Assembly (NCBI GenBank): GCA_013054445.1
Contig: JAAMPI010001219.1
Span: 1-17,538, forward strand
DNA length: 17,538 bases
Source: Cudoniella acicularis
Lineage: Eukaryota > Ascomycota > Leotiomycetes > Helotiales > Helotiaceae
Direction of reading: 5' to 3'
The notes below the pieces were generated by a model. It was given only the letters and a program-made list of their open reading frames with translations, was not told the origin of the DNA and ran no database searches. Each line of letters opens with the position of its first letter. The first letter of the stretch is position 1. The translations under genes and the position numbers were made by a program. Positions 8,975 to 17,538 of the stretch are shown in pieces.

Positions 8975-11599
8975 CTACCTTCTCAGCGCCAGGTAAGCGT
9001 TCGCGTCATCCCACGCCTTCCTATCCGTCTCACCAATCTCATCCCCAAGTGTCTTGACACCTGCGTAAACTCCATCGAAGAATTTGAATGCTACATCTAG
9101 ATCTTCGGCAAAGTTTACGCTATGTGGAAGGTATTTCGCAACATATTTCGCTTTGTCGGCTTCTCTGTCCTCTTTTGATGCATCGAGCTTGACAAAATCA
9201 TCGAGGTAGGTCTTGACGGCAATTCCAAGGGCAATGTCGACATCTGTTGAGAAGGGTAGGCTAAAGTTGGTTAGCATTATATCTACAAGAAAGGGATAAC
9301 GGCGCATACCTTCGACCGAGTTCACCATAATCATCCCGCGCTCTTACAGCTTGGGAGTTCAAGAACATTGAAGCTGCCACAGCTTCAACGAGATCGCGAT
9401 CAGTTTCCCGGACCGCCTTAATAATAGAATGGAATGCGAGAAGATTCTTGCTCAAAGGTCCAGTATATCCAACATTGTCATGACGGACTTTCAAAAGACA
9501 TGCCGTGCGCCCAATGAGCATGCAGTTCTCCCGATCCTCGTCCGTTCCACGCAAAGGTCCGCCAATCAACTCAGGGTGTCGATTTCGGGAGTTGAGGTTG
9601 TCGAATCGAAGAAGCTCAAACGCAAGGAATGCAGCTTCCTCAACGTGGTGTACATCTTTGTACTGCTTGACGACCGGGGCAACAGACTTCAACGTAGTTG
9701 CAAGAGCTCGACCCCAGCTCGTAAGTTCATGTTTGTCATTAATATAACCTCGGAGGTGAAGAAGACGCCACAGGATGTTTGAAAGGACTTCCGGCTTTGA
9801 TTTGAGGTCCGTGACCTTCTCTTTCGAGATTGTCTTTGAGGAAAAGTCTTTTTGTTGCAAAGAGAGAACTGCAAAAGAAAGTTTTCCTGGAGTTGCGCCA
9901 GTCGCAGTCTCTTGGGTCTTGAGGTCAGGATCCTTGACTCCCCACGTATCTGCTTGTTGATTGGCCGCTGGCTGCATGTTGCGTGGAATAAGTGTCTCCT
10001 TTAGGCTATCGTCAAACCAGAATTTCAACGTGATCTCCTTGAATTGGAAAACACGATGAATTCTAGAGACAATCAGAGCGGCTGCAGTCTCCTTCAATGG
10101 GACAAGCGTGCGTGTTACCAGTCGTCGGTATTCGTCTGATACGACCCCGTCCAGAGTTGGCAACAGTAAAGCTTCAAGAGAGAGGAAACTGTTCATAAGT
10201 CTAGGGCCAATTAAGGCCTTCGATAGATAGTGGTATAACTCTGCCGGCAGTTGCAAGCCAAGGTATTCGACATTGTCAGAAGTGAGGTGTTCGAAGTCTT
10301 TAATGTGAACAACACCATTCTCCTGCACCGTACCGCAATGCTTGACGCCCATTTTCGCTTTCCGGAACTTGTCTAGCCAAGTAGGATCCTGTACTTGCAA
10401 GATGTCGCTGAAGGCCGCACAAGTGGTGGTGACAGACTTCTCTGAAGTTCTCAGGAGATTAGCTGCATCTTTGACATTGAATGGTTGCGAAGTAATGAGC
10501 CCCCGATCGCTAAGTGGAGGGAAGGATGGCAAAAATGATGTGCCAACCATCAGAAGAGCGTCGGATAACATCTCTGGAGTGACGTTTAGCCTCTTGATGA
10601 TGCTGCTCTTAGAAATTCCTGAGAACTTCTTGCTCTCCCAATCTGTGGACAAAGGCGGGAGTATAACATTATCATCGATGTCATACAGGAGCAGCTCTTG
10701 CGATCCCATAATACCATCAATGTATTGAGTTTCAAGCGATTCAAGATACGCAAGCTAATTGAAGTCAGTAATAACTCGGGTGTTTGGATGGGCTGCTGAC
10801 CTGAGCACAGGCGCTGAAAGGCGCAATAACAAAGTCTAGGTTCCTCTCTGCAAGCACCTCCTGGAGAATTCTGTACGAGTCCTGAGCGCGTATGGCACCT
10901 GAACAGAGTCAACACCAGCATTCCCATGTGAAAAAGAAACCTACCAGAGTCTCCAAAGGCTTTAACGGCTGTTTCAGGATGATTCTCTACATAGAGCTCC
11001 CATGCCTTCTGAGTTTGGGCGAGCGCAGCCTTCGCTTTCCGCAACGCAACTTCGTCCTTCCCAACACTTGTTTGACCATCGAATACAAAGACTGGGGTGA
11101 TTTTATTCTCCTTCCATAAGTCCAACTCACTCTCAATATATTGCTTCAGTGTCATAGGATCACCACCAAGCGCGGCAAGCAAAGGTTCGCGTGAGGTGTC
11201 GATCATATTTTGCAGATAGCTTGTTGCTTCGACACCAATGTGCGCATTGACAATATCCGCAAGTGGCATCGTCCTGGTAAACGCAGTAAGCATGGCGTGT
11301 ATGGGAGAGGGTAACGATCAAACTCACGACACATCTTGGGTAGTATAGGCTTTGCCTTCATACGCTGCTCCATAAAAGTTAGCAAATAGCTGATATTTAG
11401 GCGTTCTAGCTATGGGCGGCCACGGCGGCGGTGGCATTGTCGTCGCAATCTCCCTGGAGGGCTGCCGACTTGGACGCCAGGCGAAGTCTTCATAGCCTGA
11501 AAAGTCTTCGTAGGGAAAGGAACTATCGGGTATGGAGCCATCAGGATACAGCCCAGCATAGAACAAGTCTCCGCGGTAGATGACTTCGTGATTCTGCAT
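8975..11599 (-). CDS. MKT1: MKT1-type post-transcriptional regulator (XPG-like)
   Basis: Five exons on the minus strand: 11599-11328, 11273-10945, 10898-10801, 10754-9310 and 9260-8975. The introns are 54, 46, 46 and 49 nt, all GT..AG with CTTAC/TTGAC/CTGAC-like branch sites, giving 809 aa. An XPG-N-like region begins near residue 92 (MPLADIVNAHIGVEATSYLQ, then ITPVFVFDGQ). The XPG-I-like part is DFVIAPFSACAQLAYLE...GIMGSQELLLYDID, followed by the fungal block DALLMVGTSFLPSFPPL and long MKT1 N and C regions. Yeast Mkt1 acts with the ataxin-2 homologue Pbp1 in mRNA regulation. The GVEA motif has Glu where XPG nucleases usually have Asp, so nuclease activity is doubtful. An acidic, aromatic-rich 91-residue extension precedes XPG-N. 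The start is uncertain: ATG 11655 with a 65-nt intron (11648-11584) also gives an open frame. Confidence 0.9.
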
Positions 11600-12220
11600 G
11601 GCGGCGGTCGGGCACAAGAGTTGGGGATGACGAGACGTGGTGACTTACGAGGCATGTTGGTCAGTTTTGCGAAAGCACGCAAGCAGTTTTTGTAGGCCGG
11701 GTTGCTCCTTCCAAAAGAGAAGGTTGTGATGCAGCTCGGGAAGCAGCGACGGAGTGAAGCAAGGCCGCGAGGAGGGTTTTTGCAGTAGTCGTGGTGGGGT
11801 CGTGGGTAGGTAGAGAGTCAAAGGCGGGCAGGAGCGATTGGGAGAGCTTCGGATAATTGTTTATTGTTTGCTGCGCGGATGCGATGGGCAGGAGGGCGCT
11901 GAAGTCTGCGCAAACGCAACTAGCACGGAGCGAGGCGTTTTACTGGATGTATAGAGGTGAGGTCTGTTTGAGAGGCGACGATCGATATTCAATTGCGATT
12001 ATAGCCACAGGAGGCCAGGAATATTCGAGCCCTGTTGCTTTAGCTCCAGGCACATAATCCGATAGGGCTTAGCGCGTTCTAGCTCCAAAGCTCCACCTGG
12101 GCGGCCGAGGTACGTACTGCGTCACGTGCAAGTACCAAGCTTATCGGCCCATTCTTGACCCCCCTTCCTATGACGGCCATAAAGAGATTTTCGGGGTCAG
12201 CTTAACATTATCCGCATATT
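11600..12220. promoter_or_regulatory. Divergent promoter region (MKT1-like and oxygenase)
   Basis: About 620 bp separates the start codons of the MKT1-like gene (minus) and the oxygenase (plus), so it should carry both promoters. It contains an E-box (12123-12128), an 8-bp palindrome gtacgtac (12113-12120) and a GC-rich stretch near 12090-12110. The 66-codon open frame at 11857-12057 is not supported as a gene. Confidence 0.6.
12123..12128. promoter_or_regulatory. E-box CACGTG, 93 bp before the oxygenase ATG
   Basis: The core CACGTG sits in the context gcgtcacgtgcaag, which fits the Cbf1-type consensus RTCACRTG. It lies close to the oxygenase start and about 520 bp from the MKT1-like start. 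Function is inferred from motif and position only. Confidence 0.4.
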
Positions 12221-13553
12221 ATGGCAACAACAATGGAAACTTCGGGTCAAATACCCGTTATTGACATCTCTGGACCCGATTCCGAAGCTGAAACTGCAAA
12301 ACAGCTCATCGATGCTGCTGCAACCCATGGCTTCGTTTACATAAAGAATCAAGGAAAAGACATTCCTGTAGAGGCGATAGAAAATATGTTCAATCTGGTA
12401 TGATTTTTAAATGGATACAAATGCATACATATTAACCCAAGTTTCCAGTCGAAGGCTTTTTTCACGTCTCCAATCGAGGAGAAAGAGCCATGCAAGATAA
12501 CAGAAAATGTGAGTCGTCTTTGAGGTTGTTAGGTTGAATCGCTTCGCTGATGTTGCGAAGAATAGAGGTTGGTCTGGGATGCACACAGAGACGTTAGATG
12601 TCAAGAATCAAAGGGTAGATTTCCCCCTCGCCCCTCACCAATCCGGCTACTGAATTGTATTGCAGATCGGAGACTTCAAAGAGTAAGACTGTCAAGTTTT
12701 TGCAAATGAATCTTGGCTGAAGATTACAGGGCGATGAACTTTGGTGAGTTTGTCGATGGCAAAGCACAACAACCTCTTTCCCCTGCGTTAGTGGACCATG
12801 AAGCCGAGCTGGACCAGTTCCACAAATATTGCCATGACATGATGCTGAAGATATTGACGCTTTTCGCAATTGGCCTGAAGGTATTTCGTTTCTCCCTTTA
12901 TACGTAACTTGCATCTAATGGCATTCCAGATCGACCAAGAAGCCGGTGGGTCAGAATGGTTCTCTTCCCGGCATCAAGGCGGACCAAGCGGCTGCACACT
13001 CAGACTCCTCCACTACCCCTCAATCCCACCCGAGAGTGACTACCAACCAGACGTCGACATCCGCGCTGGAGCCCACTCAGATTACGGCTCCATAACCCTT
13101 CTCTTCCAAAGACCCGGCCAACCAGGCCTTGAAATCATTCCCCCAGAAACTCGCACAAAAGAAAGGAATTTCGGCCCAACAGCAGCCTGGACGCCCGTTC
13201 CTGTCATCCCTCCTGGAACAGAAAATGACCCCAGCCCACCAATTCTCGTCAATATCGGCGACTTACTCTCGCACTGGACAAAGAATTACTTCAAAAGCAC
13301 TGTCCACAGAGTTGTGTTTCCAAAAGATGGTAAGAGGGGAGGAGAAGATCGATACAGCATTGCGTATTTCGGACATCCAGTGGGCTCGACGGTGTTAGTG
13401 CCGATTCCAAGTGAGATAGTGAAGTCTCTAGATGGTGGCAATGCGAATGGGGTGAAGGCGATGACGGCGGATGAGCATTTGATGAACAGGCTCAAGGCTA
13501 CGTACTTGGGAATGTATCGAGATGGGGAGGATGAGAAAGTCGCAGCGGCGTAG
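12221..13553 (+). CDS. 2-oxoglutarate/Fe(II) oxygenase, isopenicillin-N-synthase-like
   Basis: Six exons: 12221-12397, 12449-12508, 12561-12614, 12666-12682, 12730-12880 and 12930-13553. The five introns are 47-52 nt and the protein is 360 aa. The N-terminal DIOX_N part begins IPVIDIS and holds ATHGFVYIKN, then NRGWSGMHTETLD and GDFKEAMNFGEF. The catalytic jelly roll shows H202-x-D204 (GAHSDYGSITLL), the distal H279 (STVHRVVFP) and R294-x-S296 (RYSIAYFGHP), so both the Fe(II) triad and the 2-oxoglutarate site are complete. Exon 4 is only 17 nt, yet it is needed to link NQR to GDFKE in frame. A proline-rich insert (about 224-256) widens the loop after the HxD strand. The family hydroxylates or desaturates small molecules; substrate cannot be told here, and no biosynthetic partners are nearby. 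Confidence 0.92.
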
Positions 13554-14097
13554 ATTGGGGCAGATATATGTTGATCGTTGAGTATTCATGATTTTTTCCA
13601 AATATCTTTTCATGGAATTGTGAAGTGCAGTTGCGTCTATCGAAGATAGAGTCTACGAACCGCGCAAATTTGAGAAGCCTTGAGCGTACCTGTATCCGAG
13701 TGGACCCGAGGGGAGAAGGACTCGAGGAGAGCTGGCTACGCGCTGCAAATTTGATGTAAATCCCTCTACTGTTGGGAATATATATCCTCGTGTTGATGCG
13801 TTTCGTTTTGGAGGACCTCTCCTTTAGCGAATGCCTCTCGTTGAAGCCACCTGCCGATTTTCGTAAGTACAAAATGTGATAAGGCAAGAGCAAGTCGTGC
13901 TTCCGTCCCCAGGCCTTTCGCGCCCCCTAGATTCTTCCAGGACCGTTCCCTGATCGCTCCTTCCTCCTTACCTACCTCTCTTCGCTTGCGGCACACGTGA
14001 CACCCACCTTCTCCAAACTTCGCAACCTTTCCCTCTTCTCTCCTCTCCTCCAACTCCCATCAACAACACCTCCAACCCATCACACTCCTGCGGCAAG
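13554..14097. other. Intergenic and promoter of the 2EXR gene
   Basis: The first part is the 3' flank of the oxygenase, with a small perfect hairpin tctatc-gaa-gataga (13636-13650). The last 130 bp are strongly pyrimidine-rich with CTCC/CTTCTC runs, as in many fungal core promoters and 5' leaders. No gene is supported. Confidence 0.55.
13994..13999. promoter_or_regulatory. E-box CACGTG, about 100 bp before the 2EXR ATG
   Basis: CACGTG in the context gcacacgtgacacc, followed by the pyrimidine-rich leader. It occupies almost the same distance from the start codon as the E-box of the neighbouring oxygenase. Function is inferred only. Confidence 0.35.
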
Positions 14098-15458
14098 ATG
14101 CCTCTCCAGAAGAGCTTTAGTACGTCACATCCATAATCATCGCTTTGGCATATCTAACCGAGAACAGGGATGCTGGAGCTAGGAAGGGTCAGCCTTCCTT
14201 CACCAAGGCTCGAAATGCAGCATCGCCATCGAGATCTCCGGCCAACATGGCTTCAGCATCGACAAAGAACGAGGACGAGTACCGCATCACTGAAGTCGTC
14301 AACTTGGAGAAATCTGCCCACATGCCCGACCGGATTTTCATTGCCAGTTATCCAGAGCCTCCATCAAACGACCTCGCAGCTCTGCCTTCAAACTTGTCAA
14401 TAGAGAGAATTCAGAGTTTCAAGCTGGTAGACTTCAAGAAATCCACCGGCATGTCTGGCCAGTCTGCCACTGTTACTTCTCTGAGTTTGGCACCGAGCAG
14501 TCCCGTCTCGATAGCTCAAACATCAAATTCAGCAGATTATGGCTTCCAGGATTCTGACCTTGCGACAATTTTAGCGGAAAATGGAGACCCTCATGAGATT
14601 TTCCATAGGGAGGTTGAGAACGATAAGGTGGAGATTATGAAGGAGGCGTCCGTGGCTGCAAAGGAATTCACACTCTTCCCGAAACTGCCGCTTGAGATCC
14701 ACACCATGATCTGGAAAGAAGCACACCCTGGCGCACGTCTTGTTCATGCTGAATGTACGTCGATCGCAAGAGCCCATCTTTTGCAAGAATGCCAGAAGAT
14801 AAATCAAGAAGGTTACCTATACGGCTCCTCGCCAATACCAGCTCTTCTGCATACTTGTCGCGAATCTCGTCAAGTGCTTGAAACTTGTGGTTATGCTCTG
14901 AGTTGGGGCACCCGTCTGAGCAACAACAAAGATGGCTGGGTGTGGTTCAACTTCGATCATGATGCTCTTTATCTTTTCCAAGTTGAACAATCACTCATCC
15001 CTACTTCGATACGATTATTTGGGGAGGAGTGGGACTTGGATAATTTCTCTTTGCGCTTCGACTGCAAGAAGCTAAAATTTCTTGCAATTCATTGCGAGTC
15101 AGTCTACATTAATGGATTCTTTTTCAGCCAGATAGTGTGGCCATTTCTGATGTGTTTCTCAGCACTAGAAAAACTATGCCTTGTTATGGAGCATTGTGCA
15201 AAGCCTTCTGAGATTAGGTTCCAACTCAACAACTGTATTGGCAACCCTTGGGTAATATTAGAAATGGATAAGGGCCCCCTCTCTGCACTGCAGAATCAGT
15301 TATCAATTGCTTCATCCAGCACAGCCATTGATAATGCAAAGATTAAGGAAATCTCGTCGAGGAAGAGAAAAGTCGTTCAGGGGACATGGTTGATTCCAGA
15401 GGTGAAATCTGTCACGGTTATGCCCCAAAGCAGATTAAATGCCACGAAGAAGAGGTAG
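14098..15458 (+). CDS. 2EXR-domain protein of unknown function
   Basis: The main frame is open to TAG at 15456-15458. The 2EXR domain opens with EFTLFPKLPLEIHTMIWKEA and continues with ALLHTCRESRQVLE and the WVWFNFDHDALYLF strand, the signature of this fungal family, whose molecular function is unknown. A safe start is ATG 14247 (403 aa). ATG 14098, in a good context (ggcaagatg), is more likely if an intron is removed: GTCACA at 14124 to CAG at 14167 (44 nt, 438 aa), or GTACGT at 14120 to GAG at 14178 (59 nt, 433 aa). The CTAAC branch site suits either. The strongest-looking pair, GTACGT with CAG 14167, puts the main frame out of register. The first 140 residues are Ser/Pro-rich and probably disordered. 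No signal peptide or membrane segment is evident. Confidence 0.8.
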
Positions 15459-16092
15459 TTGCACATTGGTGCGCGCAGAGAGAAAGGAGGAAAGATGGGA
15501 CGATTGACTTTGCAATCTTGGCTCGGAACATCTTAGGCATAAGGATTCAATTTTTGGAAGTGAAATTGTACCAGCAAACATAGCTACCGGCTCAGAATCA
15601 TTTCACGAAGGGGAAAATATTTCAAGAAACCAGCTTATCGGTATTTGCTATCTTAGCAGGTGTCTCTTAGTCCTATATACTTCAATGAACAATCTTCAAT
15701 ACTCTCTATCTCTTTTGAGCTGCTCCAAGGTATTTTCAAACCATCCTTATTTTTGATAAATTTCTGTCGGGGCCATTGTCGAATCCTTTACTTCCTAAAT
15801 TACTTACTACCTATTCCCTTCAAAAGCAAACAACATATGCCCTCCTCATCTTAAACATCAACCCTCCTCACCGCCATCTCTCAAAATAACATCAGCCATA
15901 CAGTCTTGCATCCCCCGCTATCGAATTAGTAACCTCCTCAGTGCTCTTTCACTTTAGGTAAGTCGCAAGTTCGGTAAAAGGCTAAAACGAACATTTTCAA
16001 GACCTCACTTGCAATGACGAAAATCACTAATAAGAATGCATCGGCGATGGTCGGGTGGTGATTTTGATGGGTTTTTGGCGATGAAATGTTTT
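15459..16092. other. Intergenic downstream of the 2EXR gene
   Basis: No gene is supported. The plus-strand open frames at 15386-15583 and 15660-15854 have no recognisable features. Composition changes at about 16050, where the plus strand becomes G/T-rich. Confidence 0.5.
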
Positions 16093-16139
16093 GGGTGGGG
16101 TCTGAGTGGGTTTTGTGTTGGGTTTGTAGGGTGTTAGGG
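16093..16139 (+). other. G-rich tract with six G-runs, possible G-quadruplex
   Basis: Runs of three or more G at 16093-16095, 16097-16100, 16108-16110, 16120-16122, 16129-16131 and 16137-16139 are separated by 1-9 nt, enough for an intramolecular G-quadruplex. The wider plus strand (about 16060-16235) is G-rich, with gggagggaggggtagc at its right end. On the minus strand it would look like a CA/CT-rich fungal leader, but no start codon with a usable frame follows. Confidence 0.55.
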
Positions 16140-16257
16140 AAGTTTCTTCGTTTTGTGTGTGTGAAACTTAAAAGGGGATGGGAGAGTTTGGGAAGGAGAA
16201 AGGAAGGGGGAGGGAGGGGTAGCAGAGAGTAGTCTTTTTCGGGAATTATTTTAAGAG

Positions 16258-16363
16258 CTTTAATAAATAATTAGTAATTAATCATTAATCAGCTAATAAT
16301 TTATTGTTGAATAATCATTAATTATTGAATAATTATTGAATAACTAACTGTTAATTAAATAAA
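16258..16363. repeat. AT-only low-complexity tract
   Basis: About 105 bp composed nearly entirely of A and T, built from recurring words aataatt, attaatcatta and ttgaataat. It marks an abrupt change from the G-rich tract to its left and the degenerate repeats to its right. Confidence 0.8.
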
Positions 16364-16368
16364 GGTGC

Positions 16369-16660
16369 GATGTGCAACAAAACAAGATCTATAAATAGAA
16401 TTCCGGGCTCGGGCAAAAGAAGTAAGCAGGCAGTGGAGACGGACTGTTCTACTATGGATGCTTGCAAAGCTAGAACTACGATGTATAACAAAACGGAATA
16501 TATTAGCAGAGAGTTCCTTATGACAGAGGAGACTTCTGGGGAGTTGTGTTACTGTGAGAGCTTCAGAGAAAGTGGGGTAGGTGTTGCGAGTAAATATATA
16601 TTCGGCGGATTAGAATTGTGATATGCAATAAAACACATTGAATTAATAGAAGGTCCCTTG
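16369..16660. repeat. Three degenerate copies of a roughly 35-40 bp sequence
   Basis: Copies begin at 16369 (gatgtgcaacaaaaca), 16480 (gatgtataacaaaacg) and 16620 (gatatgcaataaaacac). Similarity continues with an AT-rich segment and an (a/g)gttcc or gtccc word about 30 nt on. Differences between copies are largely transitions. Spacing is 111 and 140 bp. An 83-codon frame (16370-16621) crosses two copies and is not supported as a gene. Confidence 0.5.
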
Positions 16661-17113
16661 TGGTAGTCTCAGACGAAAACTGACCGGCTTCGCTTCCAAC
16701 GCAGTTAGTCAGCATCGCCGCTCTGCTCACCCAAGCCTCACCCTCTGCTCAAGTTGCTCAGTCACGTTCCTGCTCTCCTTTCTAGTGACTAATCTTTATT
16801 TATTTATCATTTAGTTCTGCTGTGCGAAAGTTGTCAACTCTACACGAACTATATTCAGGGGTACAGAGATCAGCATCCCTCAAAAGTAGACCTCCAAGCC
16901 TCTCTAATAACTATAATAACCCGCTAAGGGCCAAATCTACGAGCTTTCTAGAAAGAAATGCTATGGACAGATGCAAGAAACATACAAGATCCTGCTACCG
17001 AGAACCTAAGCTTCATTAATGCAAAAGCATATAAACAGAAGCTTGTATGAGAAATCCTACAAGAAACCAATTAGTCTTTGGTTCCCCTAATAAATCCAGA
17101 GGTGGGGGCTCAT
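16661..17113. other. Intergenic, no recognised feature
   Basis: AT-rich sequence with short open frames (16822-17019 and 17047-17268 on the plus strand) that match nothing I recognise. No RNA gene was found. Confidence 0.5.
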
Positions 17114-17375
17114 TCAGGTGTATATATCCTTCGACGTACGACTATAGTTCGACGGATCACATAGATAAGTTGGGTCCCAGATACCGTACGTATAACTTAT
17201 CTCAGGTGCAAGATTATTCCAATGTTCATAGTCTGGACTGTCATACATCTGAAGCTCTCCGCCTTTGAAATATTTATGGTGTTCTGCGCTCAAGCACAAG
17301 ACTGAGGTGATTGAGTGGATGTGGGAAGAGCTAAAGGTGTCTGAGATATTCTGGGCCTGGTAGCGACCAGAGAAG
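17114..17375 (-). pseudogene. Possible gene remnant next to a transposon end
   Basis: On the minus strand this stretch is open and reads as plausible protein (for instance CLSAEHHKYFKGGELQMYDS and PEISYTYGIWDPTYLCDP), with mixed composition unlike the low-complexity frames nearby. I do not recognise a family. The frame continues rightward only through the transposon-like terminus at 17378, so a former gene may have been cut there. It could equally be a chance frame. Confidence 0.2.
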
Positions 17376-17377
17376 TA

Positions 17378-17538
17378 AGTTCCCCCCCCTAGTAGTGGGC
17401 ACCCCCCTGTAATGGGCACCCTTTTACACCAAAAATAGCGATTTTTTAAGTATTTATAACTCAACAACGGATAGATATAATTACTTAAAAATTAAAACAT
17501 AAGCTTTCTTTAAATAGACTAATAGATTCTAGTATCTG
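17378..17538. mobile_element. Terminus of a Fot1/pogo-like (Tc1/mariner) transposon, cut by the window edge
   Basis: After a TA dinucleotide (17376-17377), the usual Tc1/mariner target site, the sequence starts agttcccccccctag and carries two near copies of tgggcaccc (17395-17403 and 17413-17421), separated by a ccccctgtaa-type linker. Fot1-family inverted repeats in fungi likewise begin AGT and contain C-runs and ACCC words. The following AT-rich DNA would be the subterminal region. The transposase and the other end would lie to the right, outside this window, so the call rests on one terminus only. Confidence 0.45.

Noticed and set aside
11857..12057. 66-codon plus-strand frame between the MKT1-like gene and the oxygenase
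   Set aside because: It sits in the divergent promoter region and shows no recognisable features.
3186..15458. Biosynthetic gene cluster or defence island
   Set aside because: The oxygenase has no backbone synthase, transporter or regulator beside it, and its neighbours (Pus4, MKT1) are conserved housekeeping genes.
15900..16240. Small minus-strand membrane-peptide gene (Pmp3-like) suggested by a CA/CT-rich leader and a hydrophobic frame near 16040
   Set aside because: There is no in-frame ATG before the hydrophobic stretch, the family's Pro-Pro motif is absent, and no intron arrangement keeps an open frame.

Overview
The window looks like nuclear DNA of a filamentous ascomycete (Pezizomycotina). 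The support is a set of short introns (mostly 44-62 nt) with GT..AG ends and CTAAC/CTGAC/CTTAC-like branch sites, fungal-specific protein families (MKT1, 2EXR, an ankyrin protein with a fungal STAND-type N-terminus) and AT-rich, repeat-bearing intergenic DNA. Abundance of 2EXR and this type of ankyrin protein would suit Leotiomycetes, but that placement is an impression only.

Layout. Positions 1-260 hold tandem repeats and a block of short palindromes. 903-2723 (+) is a broken gene that combined a fungal STAND/ankyrin-type N-terminal domain with a long intact C-terminal part. 3186-5368 (-) is a four-exon gene for a 679-aa protein with an RFTS (DNMT1 replication-foci)-like domain, an acidic and disordered middle and a possible C-terminal C2H2 zinc site. 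5369-7051 is a long intergenic stretch with an LTR-like segment, direct repeats and a striking 36-nt hairpin. 7052-8543 (+) is a two-exon Pus4/TruB-type tRNA pseudouridine-55 synthase. Convergent with it, 8975-11599 (-) is a five-exon MKT1-type post-transcriptional regulator. Divergent from MKT1, 12221-13553 (+) is a six-exon 2-oxoglutarate/Fe(II) oxygenase of the isopenicillin-N-synthase-like group. 14098-15458 (+) is a 2EXR-domain protein whose first exon is ambiguous. From 15459 to the right edge I see no convincing intact gene: there is a G-rich potential quadruplex, an AT-only tract, three degenerate repeats, a possible gene remnant and, at 17378, what looks like the terminus of a Fot1/pogo-like DNA transposon running off the window.

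How the genes relate. Two neighbours act on RNA (tRNA modification by Pus4; mRNA regulation by MKT1), and the RFTS protein is likely to act on chromatin. The genes do not form a pathway or a biosynthetic cluster. The most interesting candidate is the RFTS protein, whose layout recalls fission-yeast Raf2 and Neurospora DIM-7 of the H3K9-methylation machinery; this is a hypothesis from domain layout, not a demonstrated orthology. I found no rRNA, tRNA or CRISPR array. All splice sites were read by eye from the sequence, without transcript data.
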